Below, piece after piece: positions 12,150 to 23,422 of a stretch of DNA of 64,000 nucleotides. Origin of the DNA: Dipteronia dyeriana (taxonomy: Eukaryota > Streptophyta > Magnoliopsida > Sapindales > Sapindaceae); contig CM065301.1 in NCBI GenBank assembly GCA_032871835.1, positions 19,671,291 to 19,735,290 of the forward strand, given 5' to 3'. The notes beneath the pieces were generated by a model. The model ran no database searches. It was not told the origin of the DNA and saw nothing but the letters and a program-made list of their open reading frames with translations. A program made the position numbers and the translations under genes. Each line of letters opens with the position of its first letter. The stretch's first letter is position 1.

Positions 12150-13784
12150 GACATTTGCCCAATTGTTAAGACGAGGACAGAGTTTCACCATATTAGCCGG
12201 TCTCCCTCCTCAAATGGAAAAAATGTAATATATGCCCATTCTGTTTCATTTTCCATCCACAAAATGTATTATATACCCCTTCTATTAGCATTGCTCCATT
12301 TAATTACCATTTTACCCTCAAAATATTTATTAAAGAAAAAATATATTAAAAAACAAAATACAAAAAACAAAATTAAAAATAATTAAAAAAAGATGGATCT
12401 CCACCGTCTACCTCAAAGATGGACGGTGGAGGATCGTTAACCACTTAATCAAATTAATAAATATAATTAAATTAAATAATAAAATTTAAAAATAATTTAA
12501 AAATAAAATAAATAATTAAAAATATCAACAAAACCATTACTCTATTCTCTCTCTCTTTCCTCTCTCTTTTCTTCATCCCCTTCATCTTCTTCAACTCACC
12601 AACACTAACCCTAGCTGCCGCCAAAACACCACACTCTAACCCGCCAAAACACCACCCTCACTGCCGTATGTCTTCTTTATCGATCCCTCTCTTCTCTCGG
12701 TCTCTCTCACTCATTCGGTAGATGGATTTGAGTTTGGTGAGTTTTTGGTGGATGCATTTGCGTTTGGTGGGTGTTTGGTTATTGGGTGATTGTCGATCGA
12801 CGACAAGGGTGGCTTGGCTCGATGGTGTTCATGGGTGTGATGGTGTCTGTGAGCAAAGAACTGGTAGTGGTTGTGGTATGGGGGTTAGTGCTTGAAAAAT
12901 TTGGAGACCCAGATTGAAAAATATGGTGGTGGTTGCGTTTTGTTCACATTTTTGTTATAAAAAAAAATCCTCATAGTTTTGTTTAAAAACAATTCCATAT
13001 ATGCTTTGGGTCAAACCATTTTTTGTTCAGATCTTGTTTAGTTCATTTCAGGAAAAAAAATTCCAAATCTGCTTCGGGTCAAACCATTTTTTTTCCAGAT
13101 CTTGTTTAGTTCGAATTTTTTATTTCCAGATTTAGTTTAGTTAAAAAAGATATCTATATCCTATTTTATTAAAAAAAATGATGGGAGATTTTTGGTTTGA
13201 TTTCTGGATTTGTGTTTTTTTATGTTGCTATTAAGGGTGTGTTTTAGGTTAGATGATAGTGATGAAGATGAAGATGTTGAATGGTGGGTGTAGTTGAGGG
13301 TGCGGTGTATTTTGTGATAATGGTGATTTCTAGAAAACTGAAGAGGTGATTGCTGGCTGTGAAGAAAGAGAAAATAGATTTGGACGACGACGACGCTGGT
13401 CGTGGACGACGGTGACTCTAGTCGTGGATGTCTAGGTTTGGGATGAATCAATTCATGATATTTAATAAAGAAAAAATATATTAAAAAACAAAATACAAAA
13501 AAAAAATGAAAAAAATAAAATAAAATGATATTAAATTTAACGATGGAAGGTGAAGATCCACCACCAAATCCATTTTTTTTTAAATAAATTGAAAAAAGGG
13601 TAAAATAACATTTTAGAGGACAAAATGACATTAATGCCCTTCCCATTTAACGGTCAATGGCCAAATTGAACGGTAAAAGTGACAGAAGGGGTCTTTTAAC
13701 GTTTTTTTGATTTTAGGGGGTAAAACAATCAATGTGGTGAAATCATATCCTCATCTTAACAATTGAGCAAACATTAGGAGGGGG
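12148..13784. mobile_element. Non-autonomous DNA element with ~45-bp terminal inverted repeats
   Basis: The left end (GACATTTGCCCAATTGTTAA, about 12150) is matched in inverted form by the right end (TTAACAATTGAGCAAACATT, about 13757-13776), and the match extends to TTTCACCA on each side, so the inverted repeats are about 45 bp. The interior holds an AAAGAAAAAATATATTAAAA block twice (about 12335 and 13469) and transcript-like DNA, but no transposase. The flanks belong to the tandem-repeat family (a partial A monomer resumes at about 13796), so it inserted into that array. The superfamily is uncertain (MULE-like is possible); a clean TSD is hidden by the poly-C tract. Confidence 0.6.
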
Positions 13785-13795
13785 AATGATACTTT

Positions 13796-14500
13796 TCCTA
13801 AATTCAATAAAATCTATTTGTATCAAGATTTCAAATTTTGAAAAACTATTACTCATCCACCTGGAACAATCTACTCGGTAGATGAGCGAATCTACTCCTA
13901 AACTCAGAAGAAGCTATCCAGCTGCAATTTAATCTAAACTTGGAGGGTTTGAGCAATTTTCTCTAATTTAAAGTTATTCTTTGAATACCCACGTGACTCA
14001 AGCTTCAAACTATGTTACTTTGCCCAATTAAATCCCCATGTTCTAAATTAAATACAAACAGATACAAATTAAAGTACTTTGAAAGAATTTAGATTTTCTA
14101 GTGATAAATTTTTATCATCACAATAACTTTATTGATAATCGATTGCATGATTTAAAAAAGTTTGAAAAAAAAAAAATCGGATAGGATACAAATCCATCTT
14201 TAAAAGTACAGGCGTACAGCTTAGGAAAATCTTTCCTTCACGTTAGGGCGTTTGGCAATATTGCAAGCACATAGAGGCTAGAGCAATTTTATTATATTAA
14301 CAGGCATTAATGTGACAATGCGTACTAAGGCCGATTACAAACATTAAATTACACCAATCGGAACAACAAAAACAAAAACAAAACAGGCTGTTTCAGTTTC
14401 ACTTAACAATTAAAAAATAGCATCCAAGAAAGCAGTCAAAACAAACAGTCAATAACAAATAAATAAAGCATGTTACGACAATCATTTGTGTCTGTCTCCT
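13796..14500. other. Partial A monomer and F-box gene 3' flank
   Basis: 13796-13915 resembles the end of monomer A (AATTCAATAAAATCTATTTG and ACTCATCCACCTGGAACAAT). The rest is AT-rich and carries no recognisable gene. The part next to 14507 should contain the 3' untranslated region of the minus-strand F-box gene. Confidence 0.5.
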
Positions 14501-14506
14501 ACTGGT

Positions 14507-15781
14507 CTAGGATTGAAAATGGACACAGGCGGCGCGTGGTATAACATCAGGAAGATCAGGGCCTCTAGTCCAGTCACCGGAGTCTGTGTTGTAAACCAAA
14601 ACAAGGGATTGTTTGAATCCTCTCAAAGGCCTACCACTCCTCCTTAGCAAATCATCAATACAACCCATCACTTGAACCAAACACACCTTATCTCCAATAC
14701 CCACGCAACTGAACTTCACTCTACTGTCTACTCTCACTTGTCCCGGCAATGGCGGACTTTTTATTCTACTCCACTCGCCAAACCCACGCGATTTTCTACG
14801 CGCGTCGAATCTCCAAAACGACAGCTCCACCGCATGATTCGCTAGAATATAAACGTGTCCCATTGATGCACAAGCACCCACCACGCACCCTCCACCAGGT
14901 AATGCACGGCTTCTCAACCACGCACGCGCCTCCACGTCGTACAAATCCATCGAGCTCGCATACAACACATGCGCTTCCCTCCTCCCTGCCGCCCTCGCCG
15001 CACTCTCGCCGCCCATTTTCAAGCCGCCGATCACGTAGAATACTCCGTCCACCGATGCTCCTATGCAACCGTAACGGACCCTCGGAGCGTGAGAGACCAC
15101 GCGCCAGGTGTCGGTTTCCGGATCGTACTCGTCGACGGTTGCGGACTGTGTGGGAGTGGAATAAGCACCGCCGGTGACGTAGATTTTAGCAGAGACGACG
15201 GCGGAAGCGAACTTTTTTCTAGGGAAAAGCATGGGAGAGCATGAAAGGAGGGTTCGAGTCCAAGTATCGTATCGGAGCATTGCATTTCGACCGATGATGA
15301 AGATTCGGGGACCGATGGCTGAGAGTCGAGCTTGTGATAGAAATGACTGGAAATTAGCGAAGGAGAGAGAGTGAAGTGGGAGAAAAGGGAAAGGGTGGAG
15401 GACCCATGAAGAACAAGTAGTATCGTCGTCGAAGAGGAGAGTGGCGGATTGGAGGGTGGTGGAGGAGAGGGCGAAAAGGGAGTGGTGGAGGAGGTGGAGG
15501 TGGCGGCGGAGATGGAAGAAGGAAGGGGAGAGGAGGAGGCGGGACCAGCGGTGGGAGACGAGGGAGAGGGAAGGGAGAGAAGAGGAAGGGACTCTGGAGA
15601 GGCATTCTAAGAGGAGGTCGTCGGGAAGAGAGGATATGTCGGTGGCTGCTGCTGTTGTTGTTGTGGTGGTAGTGATTGATTGGTGGATGTTGGTATGATA
15701 ATTCTGATTTGGATTTGAATTTGGAAAGCATGATTTCATTAGCCATGAGAAGTGTCGTGAGTTGCTGCAGCTCTCCGACAT
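14507..15781 (-). CDS. F-box/kelch-repeat protein, At5g26960-like
   Basis: An intact single-exon frame of 424 codons plus stop. Residues ~49-92 form an F-box (DISSLPDDLLLECLSRVPS, then LVSHRWSRLLLSPSFF). Residues ~158-300 contain kelch units with the usual signatures (IYVTGG, then YDPETDTW, then FYVIGG). A low-complexity Thr/Ala run (~37-46) precedes the F-box. F-box proteins are substrate-binding subunits of SCF ubiquitin ligases: the F-box contacts a Skp1/ASK protein and the kelch propeller is expected to bind the target. The length and layout fit the Arabidopsis At5g26960 group, as recalled from memory. The start was chosen as the first in-frame ATG. G+C is higher than in the surrounding DNA, as expected for a real gene. 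The substrate is unknown. Confidence 0.9.
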   Translation of the reverse strand: MSESCSNSRHFSWLMKSCFPNSNPNQNYHTNIHQSITTTTTTTAAATDISSLPDDLLLECLSRVPSSSLPSLSLVSHRWSRLLLSPSFFHLRRHLHLLHHSLFALSSTTLQSATLLFDDDTTCSSWVLHPFPFLPLHSLSFANFQSFLSQARLSAIGPRIFIIGRNAMLRYDTWTRTLLSCSPMLFPRKKFASAVVSAKIYVTGGAYSTPTQSATVDEYDPETDTWRVVSHAPRVRYGCIGASVDGVFYVIGGLKMGGESAARAAGRREAHVLYASSMDLYDVEARAWLRSRALPGGGCVVGACASMGHVYILANHAVELSFWRFDARRKSRGFGEWSRIKSPPLPGQVRVDSRVKFSCVGIGDKVCLVQVMGCIDDLLRRSGRPLRGFKQSLVLVYNTDSGDWTRGPDLPDVIPRAACVHFQS

Positions 15782-15889
15782 TTTTTGTTTTTTTTGGTTG
15801 GAATAATGTTTTCTGATATTTCAAGGCCAGCCCCAATAGACTTATCACTGGTGAGAGTATGAGACGGATACATCCTTCCTTTTTTTTTT

Positions 15890-15895
15890 CACGTG
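15890..15895 (-). promoter_or_regulatory. G-box/ABRE-like CACGTG upstream of the F-box gene
   Basis: On the minus strand the context is GACACGTGAAA, about 110 bases upstream of the ATG of the F-box gene. ACACGTG is the core bound by bZIP (ABF-type) and bHLH factors. Only one copy is seen, so its function is unproven. Confidence 0.35.
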
Positions 15896-16030
15896 TCACC
15901 TCCAAATCTCCAATGTTGTTGTTCCAATGTTGTTGTTCAACCCTCGATCATATCTCAATTCTCCATTTAGTGTACAAATTAGGGCACATTGCACAAACAC
16001 TCCTATTGTTTTTCAAAATTACATGGATAT

Positions 16031-16600
16031 GACGGTTTTGTGTATATTTTCACGGCCCGTCCAATTTTGATCCAAGGAGCCCAAACAAAACCCAATATTA
16101 GGCACAAGCCCGTAGAGGATTCTAAAGTCTTCTACGGTCATCTAGCATGACCATCTTTGGAAGACTCTAGTGACATTCTAGAACTCTCTTGTAAATATTT
16201 AGGATTGTGAATACTTGTAGAGAAACTTAGATATATGTAGAACTTTCTGGAGACTCAATCTCCACTATTAAACTAGTGTGGTCTAAAACATTCATTGAGG
16301 AGGTGAACAACTATAAATAGGTAGCCCCTCTCATTTGTAAGGCATCCAAGCCAAGAATATTCAAAGCATTATAAAGCTTTCTCATAGTAATACAGTTTGT
16401 CTTATTTTCCTACAAAGCTCTTCTAGTCCTCTTCTAGTCTCTCTAACCTTTGAGAGTGATCAAGTAAGACTTACTTAGCAATTTTGTCCGGAAGTTGTCT
16501 AAGTATCGCAAGGGTTAGCTGCGCAAACTTTAGCCCCGCGACAATATGCTTAAGAACTTCCCTAACTTTTGAAAAATGTTAACTCTTAACAACCGGAGCC
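16031..16600 (+). mobile_element. Possible solo LTR or LTR fragment
   Basis: The stretch has the look of a plant LTR: a TATA box in CTATAAATAGGTAGCCCCTC near 16309-16328, then a downstream polypyrimidine stretch and a terminal AACTCTTAACA near 16580. There is no partner LTR, convincing target duplication or coding region in the window, so the ends are approximate. It could also be the promoter region of an unrecognised gene. Confidence 0.3.
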
Positions 16601-16619
16601 AATATAGTCTTCTTGATCA

Positions 16620-17847
16620 AATAGAATAAATTGAAAAAAGAATTATTTTAATTGGAAAAAAAAATAGAGATTAAGAAATGTCCCCATCTGACTATGAATT
16701 CTTCATTTTTGACGTTAAAAAGTTTTTAATGTTAAAAATGTAGAGAATGTTTTCTACCATTAACTGCTATATTTATGTAATTTTGCCTTCGAGTGTGTTT
16801 GTGCAATTTTCACTATAAATTATCTCGTATGATTGTGTATACCAGACACAGTCTCGCACATGTCTTACTTGATCTTGACGAGGCAGTAAGACATTATATA
16901 AAGGACCTTTGGTGTGAGATTTGTTTTTTACACGTTCAAACAATATTTGTAGAAAGTGAGCATTTACTCTCACGAACTATATGAATTAAAAGAAAATTTC
17001 TAAAATAACCTTAAATAATCATAATACCAAAATAAAACAAATCTAATTAAATATAATGCCTGATGTATCAAACTGTGATGGCAGCGATTCAAACCACTTC
17101 AACGACTCAAAATGGAACATTATCATACTGAATAACATGAAACATATGCTGAATAAACGTCATTTACCTTAAAGTGATATTGGACGGTGCTAGTTTTATA
17201 TTATATTATAAATTTTATTAAGAAAAACAAAGTTTAATATCAGTAAAAACAAAAACAAATTTATCTAAAAAATTGAAAAGAAAATGAAAAGTTAGATTAT
17301 TAGCTCATTTACTCATCGGGAATGAAAGAAATTGGAATTAAATTCCACTAGAAAGGGAATGGAGAGGAAATCAGAATTAAGTTACTAAATTCCATTCTAG
17401 CGTTTACTAACCTTTTAGGAATTAAAAATGAAATGAGGATGACACAAAATTGATTACAAAAAATTGTATATATAACATGTTGAAATTTTATAATATAAAA
17501 AAAATACACTTTATATTAACGCTATAACCAAAATAATTAACATATTTATATTATAAAATGTTAACTAATCAGTTTGATATTAATTAAAAATTGAGAAATT
17601 ATGCACATTTGAACTTTGAAGACATGTACTGCAGCCTTTTTTTTTTTAATGAAATACATATACTGCAGTCATATATATATATAGTTTTTCTCTTCTCAAA
17701 ACCGAACTAGACTTTTAAAGTTATGACGAAACTTATGAATCATTGATTAGGTCTAAAAAGACTTTGATTAAACTGAAGTATGTAAATTTGATGGTTAATA
17801 ATTGTGGAATTGATATAAATGAAATCAGTTCGTTCTATGGAGACAAA

Positions 17848-17885
<38 letters not shown>

Positions 17886-18397
17886 TTAAAAAAGAAAAGA
17901 AATAAAAAATATAATCAAACCAAAACAACATGAAATTCAAGGGGGCAAAACTGCAGAAGCAACGTGAATTCAAAGTGAATTTAATTTTTATCTTATTTTT
18001 TATAACTAGGGTTCATATATACCAAATCAAGATTGCAATTCACTTTTCTTTTTATTTTTTATAATTCGCAGTTTATATATATAAAGAAAAAGATATTGAG
18101 AAAAATAAACGAACAAAAGAAAATGCTAAATAATAATCCCATAAGAAAATGACAAAATAGAAATATAGTTGATGTTTATTACGGTTAGTCTGCGTTAGAT
18201 GAAGATATTTTAATAAAATTATATGAATTCCTTTTTGAATCGTATGGGAAGTTGATTCCAAGGTTGAGTGGGGGAATAAGTTCATCTCATTCAAGTGATA
18301 TATGTGTGAAGTTCATGAAATTTAATATTTTTTCTTCGATGGATACACAACTTACAGTACAAATGTCATCTCAATCTTTTTAAAATTATCAATCACA
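16620..18397. other. AT-rich intergenic DNA with a (TA)n tract
   Basis: No gene or clear element is seen. A (TA)n run lies at about 17850-17883. Short frames through it are low-complexity. Confidence 0.5.
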
Positions 18398-18405
18398 ACT
18401 GATTG

Positions 18406-19838
18406 TAGGGTTGGATACGGTCCGGTTTGGTACGGTTTCGATTAGAACCGGACTAAATCAAAAATTTCGGTTTTTTAAAATGTAGAACCAATTTGGACCA
18501 TTATTTTTTTTCAGAATAGACCAGACCTAATTATATTATTCGGTTTGGTCTAACGGTTTTTGACTTGAAATCCAAATACTTGTTCATTTAAAAATATATG
18601 TGGCATGAGAAAGTGAGCAACTAACGAGGCATGCAAGTTATTGTTACGTGTGGTTCATCAAACTAAAGAAAAAAGAAGAAGTTAAAGAGTCATACAAATA
18701 AAAATAAAGTGTTGTCGAGAGATTCTAGAAGTAGAAAAAATATTAATAAATAAAATCAATTTTTTTTAGGTTAATAAATAAAATCTCCTTATATTGCTAT
18801 AATCATGGATCAAGATTCTCCCCTTGATCCTTGTTTTCCCTTGGTTTTTCTTTAAGTCTAATTAAAACACCAAGGTGCATGAGAGAGAAAAAAGTAATCA
18901 AATCTTGACCATGTATTTTTTTTTTTACTTAGGTGTCATTAGATTATGAAAAGTCAAGGAAAAACTAGATAAGGAGAAGATCCTGATCATATAATCATGT
19001 CAAGGCAATTGAATGCATGCAAGTAAAAAAAAATTACAATTAAATCATGACAACAATACTAATTTAGTTTAATGTTATTAATATTTTTTTATTATTAGTG
19101 ATAACTTCGTATAATAATGGAAATTGACTAAAATCTTTTACCATCCCATGTTTAGAGTTTTGTTTGTTAACGAAGGTTTTCACTTTGCACAAACTTGTCT
19201 GGTTAGTTGCCGAAAAAATCAACTATAAAATAATAAATTAAGGTTTTTGACTTTAACTTTTTATTTTTTAAATTTTATTAAAAAAAATTGGATGTGACAT
19301 ATAGTAGTAACACTAAAAGTATTCGGTTTACGGTCCGGTCCGGGTTAAATATACTTGACCATAGACCGGACTGACTTAACCCGGACCGGACCGGACCGGA
19401 CCATACTGTTCTACTAAAATAAAATCATACGGTTTTTTTCTAAAGACAAAACCGGACCAAACCGAGCGGTTTGATTTGGTTTGGTCCGGTTTATGGTGTA
19501 TAGTTTTTTTGCCAACCCCTACCTAGAGGTGTCAACGGTTCGGTTAAACCGTTCGAAATCGTCCATCCAAAACTGTAACCGAAATTGGTACCAAAACCGC
19601 CGGTTACGAAACCGGTTTCCAGACAGTTCGGTTCCAATTTCAATATATTTTATTAAAGTAATAATAATAATAACCAATCATAGACTGACACATGGCAAAT
19701 CATTTGAAAAAAAAACCCGGTCGTAACCGAACCAAACCTTCCAACTCCGATTATGGTTACAGTTAGTCTTTTCCACAGAACCGAAACTGAAACTAGCGGT
19801 TCATAACCGAAACCGAACCATGGACACCTCTACCCCTA
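18406..19838. mobile_element. hAT-like MITE, interrupted by a second MITE
   Basis: The left end TAGGGTTGGATACGGTCC is matched in inverted form by CCAACCCCTA ending at 19521. The subterminal regions are packed with CGGTCCGG / CCGGACCGGACC motifs on opposite strands. The candidate 8-bp target duplications are ACTGATTG (18398-18405) and GCTAATTG (19839-19846), six of eight identical, with the right one reached after removing the nested element at 19524-19832. There is no transposase. TIRs beginning TAG and 8-bp TSDs fit the hAT superfamily. Confidence 0.6.
19524..19832. mobile_element. hAT-like MITE nested in the 18406-19838 element
   Basis: Terminal repeats are TAGAGGTGTC … GACACCTCTA (309 bp in all), with inner GGTTCGG/CCGAACC motifs. 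The flanking 8-mers are CCCCTACC (19516-19523) and CCCCTAGC (19833-19840), seven of eight identical, and include the duplicated tip of the outer element. It is non-coding. Confidence 0.7.
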
Positions 19839-19846
19839 GCTAATTG

Positions 19847-20245
19847 TATGTACATGGTAAAAACTAATAATGTGTCATTTGTGCTATAAGTATACAATAA
19901 GTTGTGTGTCTGCTAGAGAAAAACTGTGAAACTTAATTACCTACATATTTAATAAACACGGAAATTCAAAAATAGTAACTTAATTAGTTTATTTCCTTTC
20001 CTAGGAATTATTATACACTCCTTATATGGGTAAAAGTGTAGAAAATATAACCATGTGGGTAAAAATGAAGAAAATATAATCATTTTGGAGTCTGTGGCCT
20101 TTTCTCCTTAAAAAGTTCTCCAAACCAATCACGATTCCATGTTGGATATTGCACTTGATGCAAGACTTTCGCCTCCATTATTGATCTCAAAACAACCGTT
20201 TACTTTAATCGCATAATTGAAAATATCATAAAAACTTATTGTTAC
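19847..20245. other. Intergenic spacer
   Basis: No gene, RNA or repeat is recognised. GGGTAAAAATGAAGAAAATA-type text near 20030-20075 is a local tandem duplication of about 30 bp. Confidence 0.5.
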
Positions 20246-20253
20246 GTTTAAAC

Positions 20254-20901
20254 TAGGGATGGGGTGTGGAGTCCATTGGGATCGGGAACCCCACCCCCAC
20301 TCCCACTCCCACCCCTACCTCTAAACCCCCTTTGGGAGAAATAGAGATAAGGGTGTTTTGGGAGGAGGTTTCCCCACCCCTACTCTCATTTCCTCTATTT
20401 TTTTTTCATTTTCAATCTTGATCAATACGAAATTCAGAAGTTAGAATTCAAAAATTGAAATTTGATTATTCTAGTCATTCGATTCACCATGTTTCGATAT
20501 CCAATCTAATAAATAATTTAAAATATATAATTGATTTAGTTTAATCCAAAATTAATACAAATAACTATAGCAACATAGTATTACACTTAGATATATATGG
20601 GAAATAAGTTGATAGTAAATGAGTAATAGGGTTAAAGTTATATTTTTTTTTAGAAAATAAAAGTAAAAATATATAAATCTATATGGAAAAATGGGGGAAA
20701 TGGGGCTCCACTCCCACCGCCATTTAGAGAAATGGGGGAACGGGGAAATGGGGAAATGGGGGTGGAGGAACATACCCCCACCCCCACCCATTTAGGTTTT
20801 GGGGGTAAAATTTACCTCCACCCCTACCCCTAAATCCTATTTGGGGGTAAAATTTGCCCCAAAACGGGGCTAGGGTCCTAAGGGGGAAATGTCTATCTCT
20901 A
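20254..20901. mobile_element. G-rich hAT-like MITE with TSD GTTTAAAC
   Basis: A perfect 8-bp duplication GTTTAAAC flanks it (20246-20253 and 20902-20909). The ends are TAGGGATGGGG and …TGTCTATCTCTA, an imperfect inverted pair. Both arms carry dense runs of G or C (GGGGGTGGAG, CCCCACCCCCAC), with an AT-rich centre. There is no transposase. The 8-bp TSD and TAG ends fit hAT. Confidence 0.75.
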
Positions 20902-20909
20902 GTTTAAAC

Positions 20910-21264
20910 ACTAAAATAAATTTGTTACTTATACATTTTTTTTTGTACGATACACATACTCTTATTATGAAGAACAAAGTGACATAATGTATATCAAAAT
21001 AATTCATTATTTAGAAGTAAGTTTGAATTTATTTTTTGTATTTTTTTTTCTTTTGTTATTTTTTCTTTACATACAATATCAAAATTTTAAATAGGTTATA
21101 TTGAACCAAAATGCAAATTGAGGTTGAAGCATAAAATGAGAAATAGAGGGAGACTTTACTTCTAATTTTTTCCATAATAAGAAATAATCAAAATGAAAAA
21201 TGCCATGGAACAACACGGGCCACATGAGGTGACCGATTAGTAAAAGATAAGATGTAAGATGAGA
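20910..21264. other. Intergenic spacer
   Basis: AT-rich, with no recognised gene or element. Confidence 0.5.
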
Positions 21265-21541
21265 AATGCTAAGAGCATCTCTAATGGTAATGCAACTTCT
21301 ATTTTTTTTTTAAATGATGATATATCAATATTGTAAAGTCAATTGCTTTATATATGACATGTAACTAAACTTGATAGATATTCAAAATAAAAAAGTGGTA
21401 TTCAATGATTCACTTATAAAATACTTGTTTTTAATGGCACGTCAATTTATTATTGGTCTTTTTCAATATACTTTAAAATTGTTAGAATAAAATAAAGTAA
21501 AAGACAATAGTGATTGCTGACTAGGCCAACAAGATGGATGT

Positions 21542-21822
21542 TGATGCAGGGGAAATTAAGTCTATGTAGTGAAAATTGTTTTATTGTTTTATTTGTTCTT
21601 TGTCGTTTTCTGTTTATTTTATTTTTGTTATTTTGCCACCCGTCTTTTAGGATAGCTTTGTGATAGTATTTGTTTCTCCTTTTGGGTTGTAAGGGCAGAC
21701 ATCATATATTTTATTGTAATAGAAAACTTTATCCTCTTTTCATTATTTTCTTCTTATGTGAATCCTTTTTTTGAAGAATCTGAAGTGTCCAGCAACTTCT
21801 TCTTCAATAGAGATTGTTTAAT
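21542..21822 (+). repeat. 5' LTR of element C
   Basis: About 281 bp, paired with 26025-26314. Shared blocks include AATTAAGTCTATGTAGTGAA and AATAGAGATTGTTTAATCC. The 3' border is approximate because no CA end or PBS follows. Confidence 0.75.
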
Positions 21823-21824
21823 CC

Positions 21825-23422
21825 TTGAGAGTGAAGAAGCATGCTATATTAAAAGCTGAGATACCTGAACATATTAAAACAATTTTGAGAGACTTTAATG
21901 ACCTTACTCCAGATGATTTGCCTAATGAATTACCACCAATGCGTGATATACAACAACAAATCGATCTACTTCCGGGAGCAACCTTGCCAAATCTACCTCA
22001 TTACAAGATGAGCCCACGAGAACATGAAGTCCTGCAAAGATTGGTAGATGATTTCCTTGTCAAGCAATATGTACCAAGTCTTAGCCCATGTGCAGTATCT
22101 GCACTTCTAGCTCCCAATAAGGATAGGTCGTGTGTTGATAGTCGGGCAATCAACAAGATTACTGTTAAATACCAGTTCTCGATGCCGCAGTTGGAGGATA
22201 TGTTAGACAAGCTTGAAGGGTCACGGGTGTTTACAAAATTGGACTTGAGAAGTGGATATCATCAAATCTGTAACCGATAGGGTGATGAATGGAAGACGAC
22301 TTTCAAGACAAGAGAAAGACTCTATGAATGGCAAGTTATGCCATTCGGGCTTTACAACGCACCTAGTACATTTATGCGTCTCATGCATCAAGTTATGAAA
22401 CCATTTATTGGCAAGTGTGCAGTGGTTTAATTTGACAATATTCTCGTCTATAGTAAGACAATGGTAGCCCATGTTGAGCATTTATGTTCGGTATTTGAGG
22501 TCCTCCGAGCTAATAATTGTTCTTGAATCTTAAGAAGTGTGATTTTGCTACTATTCGCTTGCTTTTTTTGGGTTTTGTTATCAGCGAAAATGGGATTGAA
22601 GTAGATGACAGTAAAGTGGCAGTTATCACCACTTAGCCAACTCCTCAAACTATTCATGATGTAAGGAGTTTTCATGGGTTGGCGACCTTTTACCGGCGTT
22701 TTATTCGCAGTTTCAGCTACATCATGGCACCAATAATTGATTGTTTGAAACAAAAACAATTAGAGTGGGAACCTGACCAATATGCTAGTTTTGCACTAAT
22801 CAAGGCTAAACTGAGTGATGCTCTTGTTCTCTCTTTATCTAATTTTGAAAAGCCCTTTGAGGTGGAGACGGATGCATCCATGATCGGCATAGGGGCTGTT
22901 TTGCTTCAAGAAGGAAGACCAATAGATTTTTTTAGCGAGAAACTTAGCGAGAATCGACAAAAGTGGACCACTTATGAACAAGAACTTTATGCAATTGTTC
23001 GTACTTTGAAGCATTGGGAGCATTATTTATTGTAGTAGGAATTTGTAATTCACAGTGATCATGAATCACTCAAATTTCTTAATTCTCAAAAGAATTTGAG
23101 TCGAATGCATGCTCATTGGGTTCTTTATTTGCAGAAATTCTACTTTGTTTTTAAGCATAAAGTTGCTCATCAGAATCAAGTAGACGATGCCTTAAGTCGG
23201 AGAGGTTCTTTGCTTGTCACTCTTAACACTGAGATCACTGGTTTCAATAGTTCGAGGGATTTGTATGAGACTGATGAGGACTTCCAAACAATATGGTCTA
23301 AATGTTTGCTTCATGAACCTGCAGATGACTATCTAATTCATCAAGGGTTCCTTTTTAAGGGAAACCGTGTAACACCCATGTCTTTCAGGCCCAATCGAAA
23401 GGACCAATTTAAAAATAAATAA
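21825..23422 (+). pseudogene. Element C reverse transcriptase and RNase H, degraded
   Basis: RT is recognisable from [18 protein letters not shown] through [13 protein letters not shown] and MPFGL.NAPSTF. A stop follows the NR after YHQI (about 22278). At the active-site box the frame reads a stop then FDN where FDD is expected, so a catalytic Asp codon is changed (GAT to AAT). A frameshift follows near 22520. RNase H resumes at 22679 (FYRRFIRSFS, then EVETDASMIGIG, then FFSEKLSENRQKW) and ends near 23220 with VDDALSRR. The stretch after 23367 is broken by the solo LTR. The protein cannot be active. Confidence 0.85.

Noticed and set aside
13161..13646. 161-codon minus-strand frame
   Set aside because: Low-complexity Phe/Ser/Asn sequence inside a TIR element, with no domain.
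14749..15698. Overlapping frames on both strands inside the F-box gene
   Set aside because: They are out-of-frame or opposite-strand readings of a GC-rich coding region; only the 424-residue frame has F-box and kelch signatures.
16031..16600. Cassandra-type TRIM with 5S rRNA promoter
   Set aside because: No 5S-like A box, IE or C box sequence was found; only a generic TATA context.
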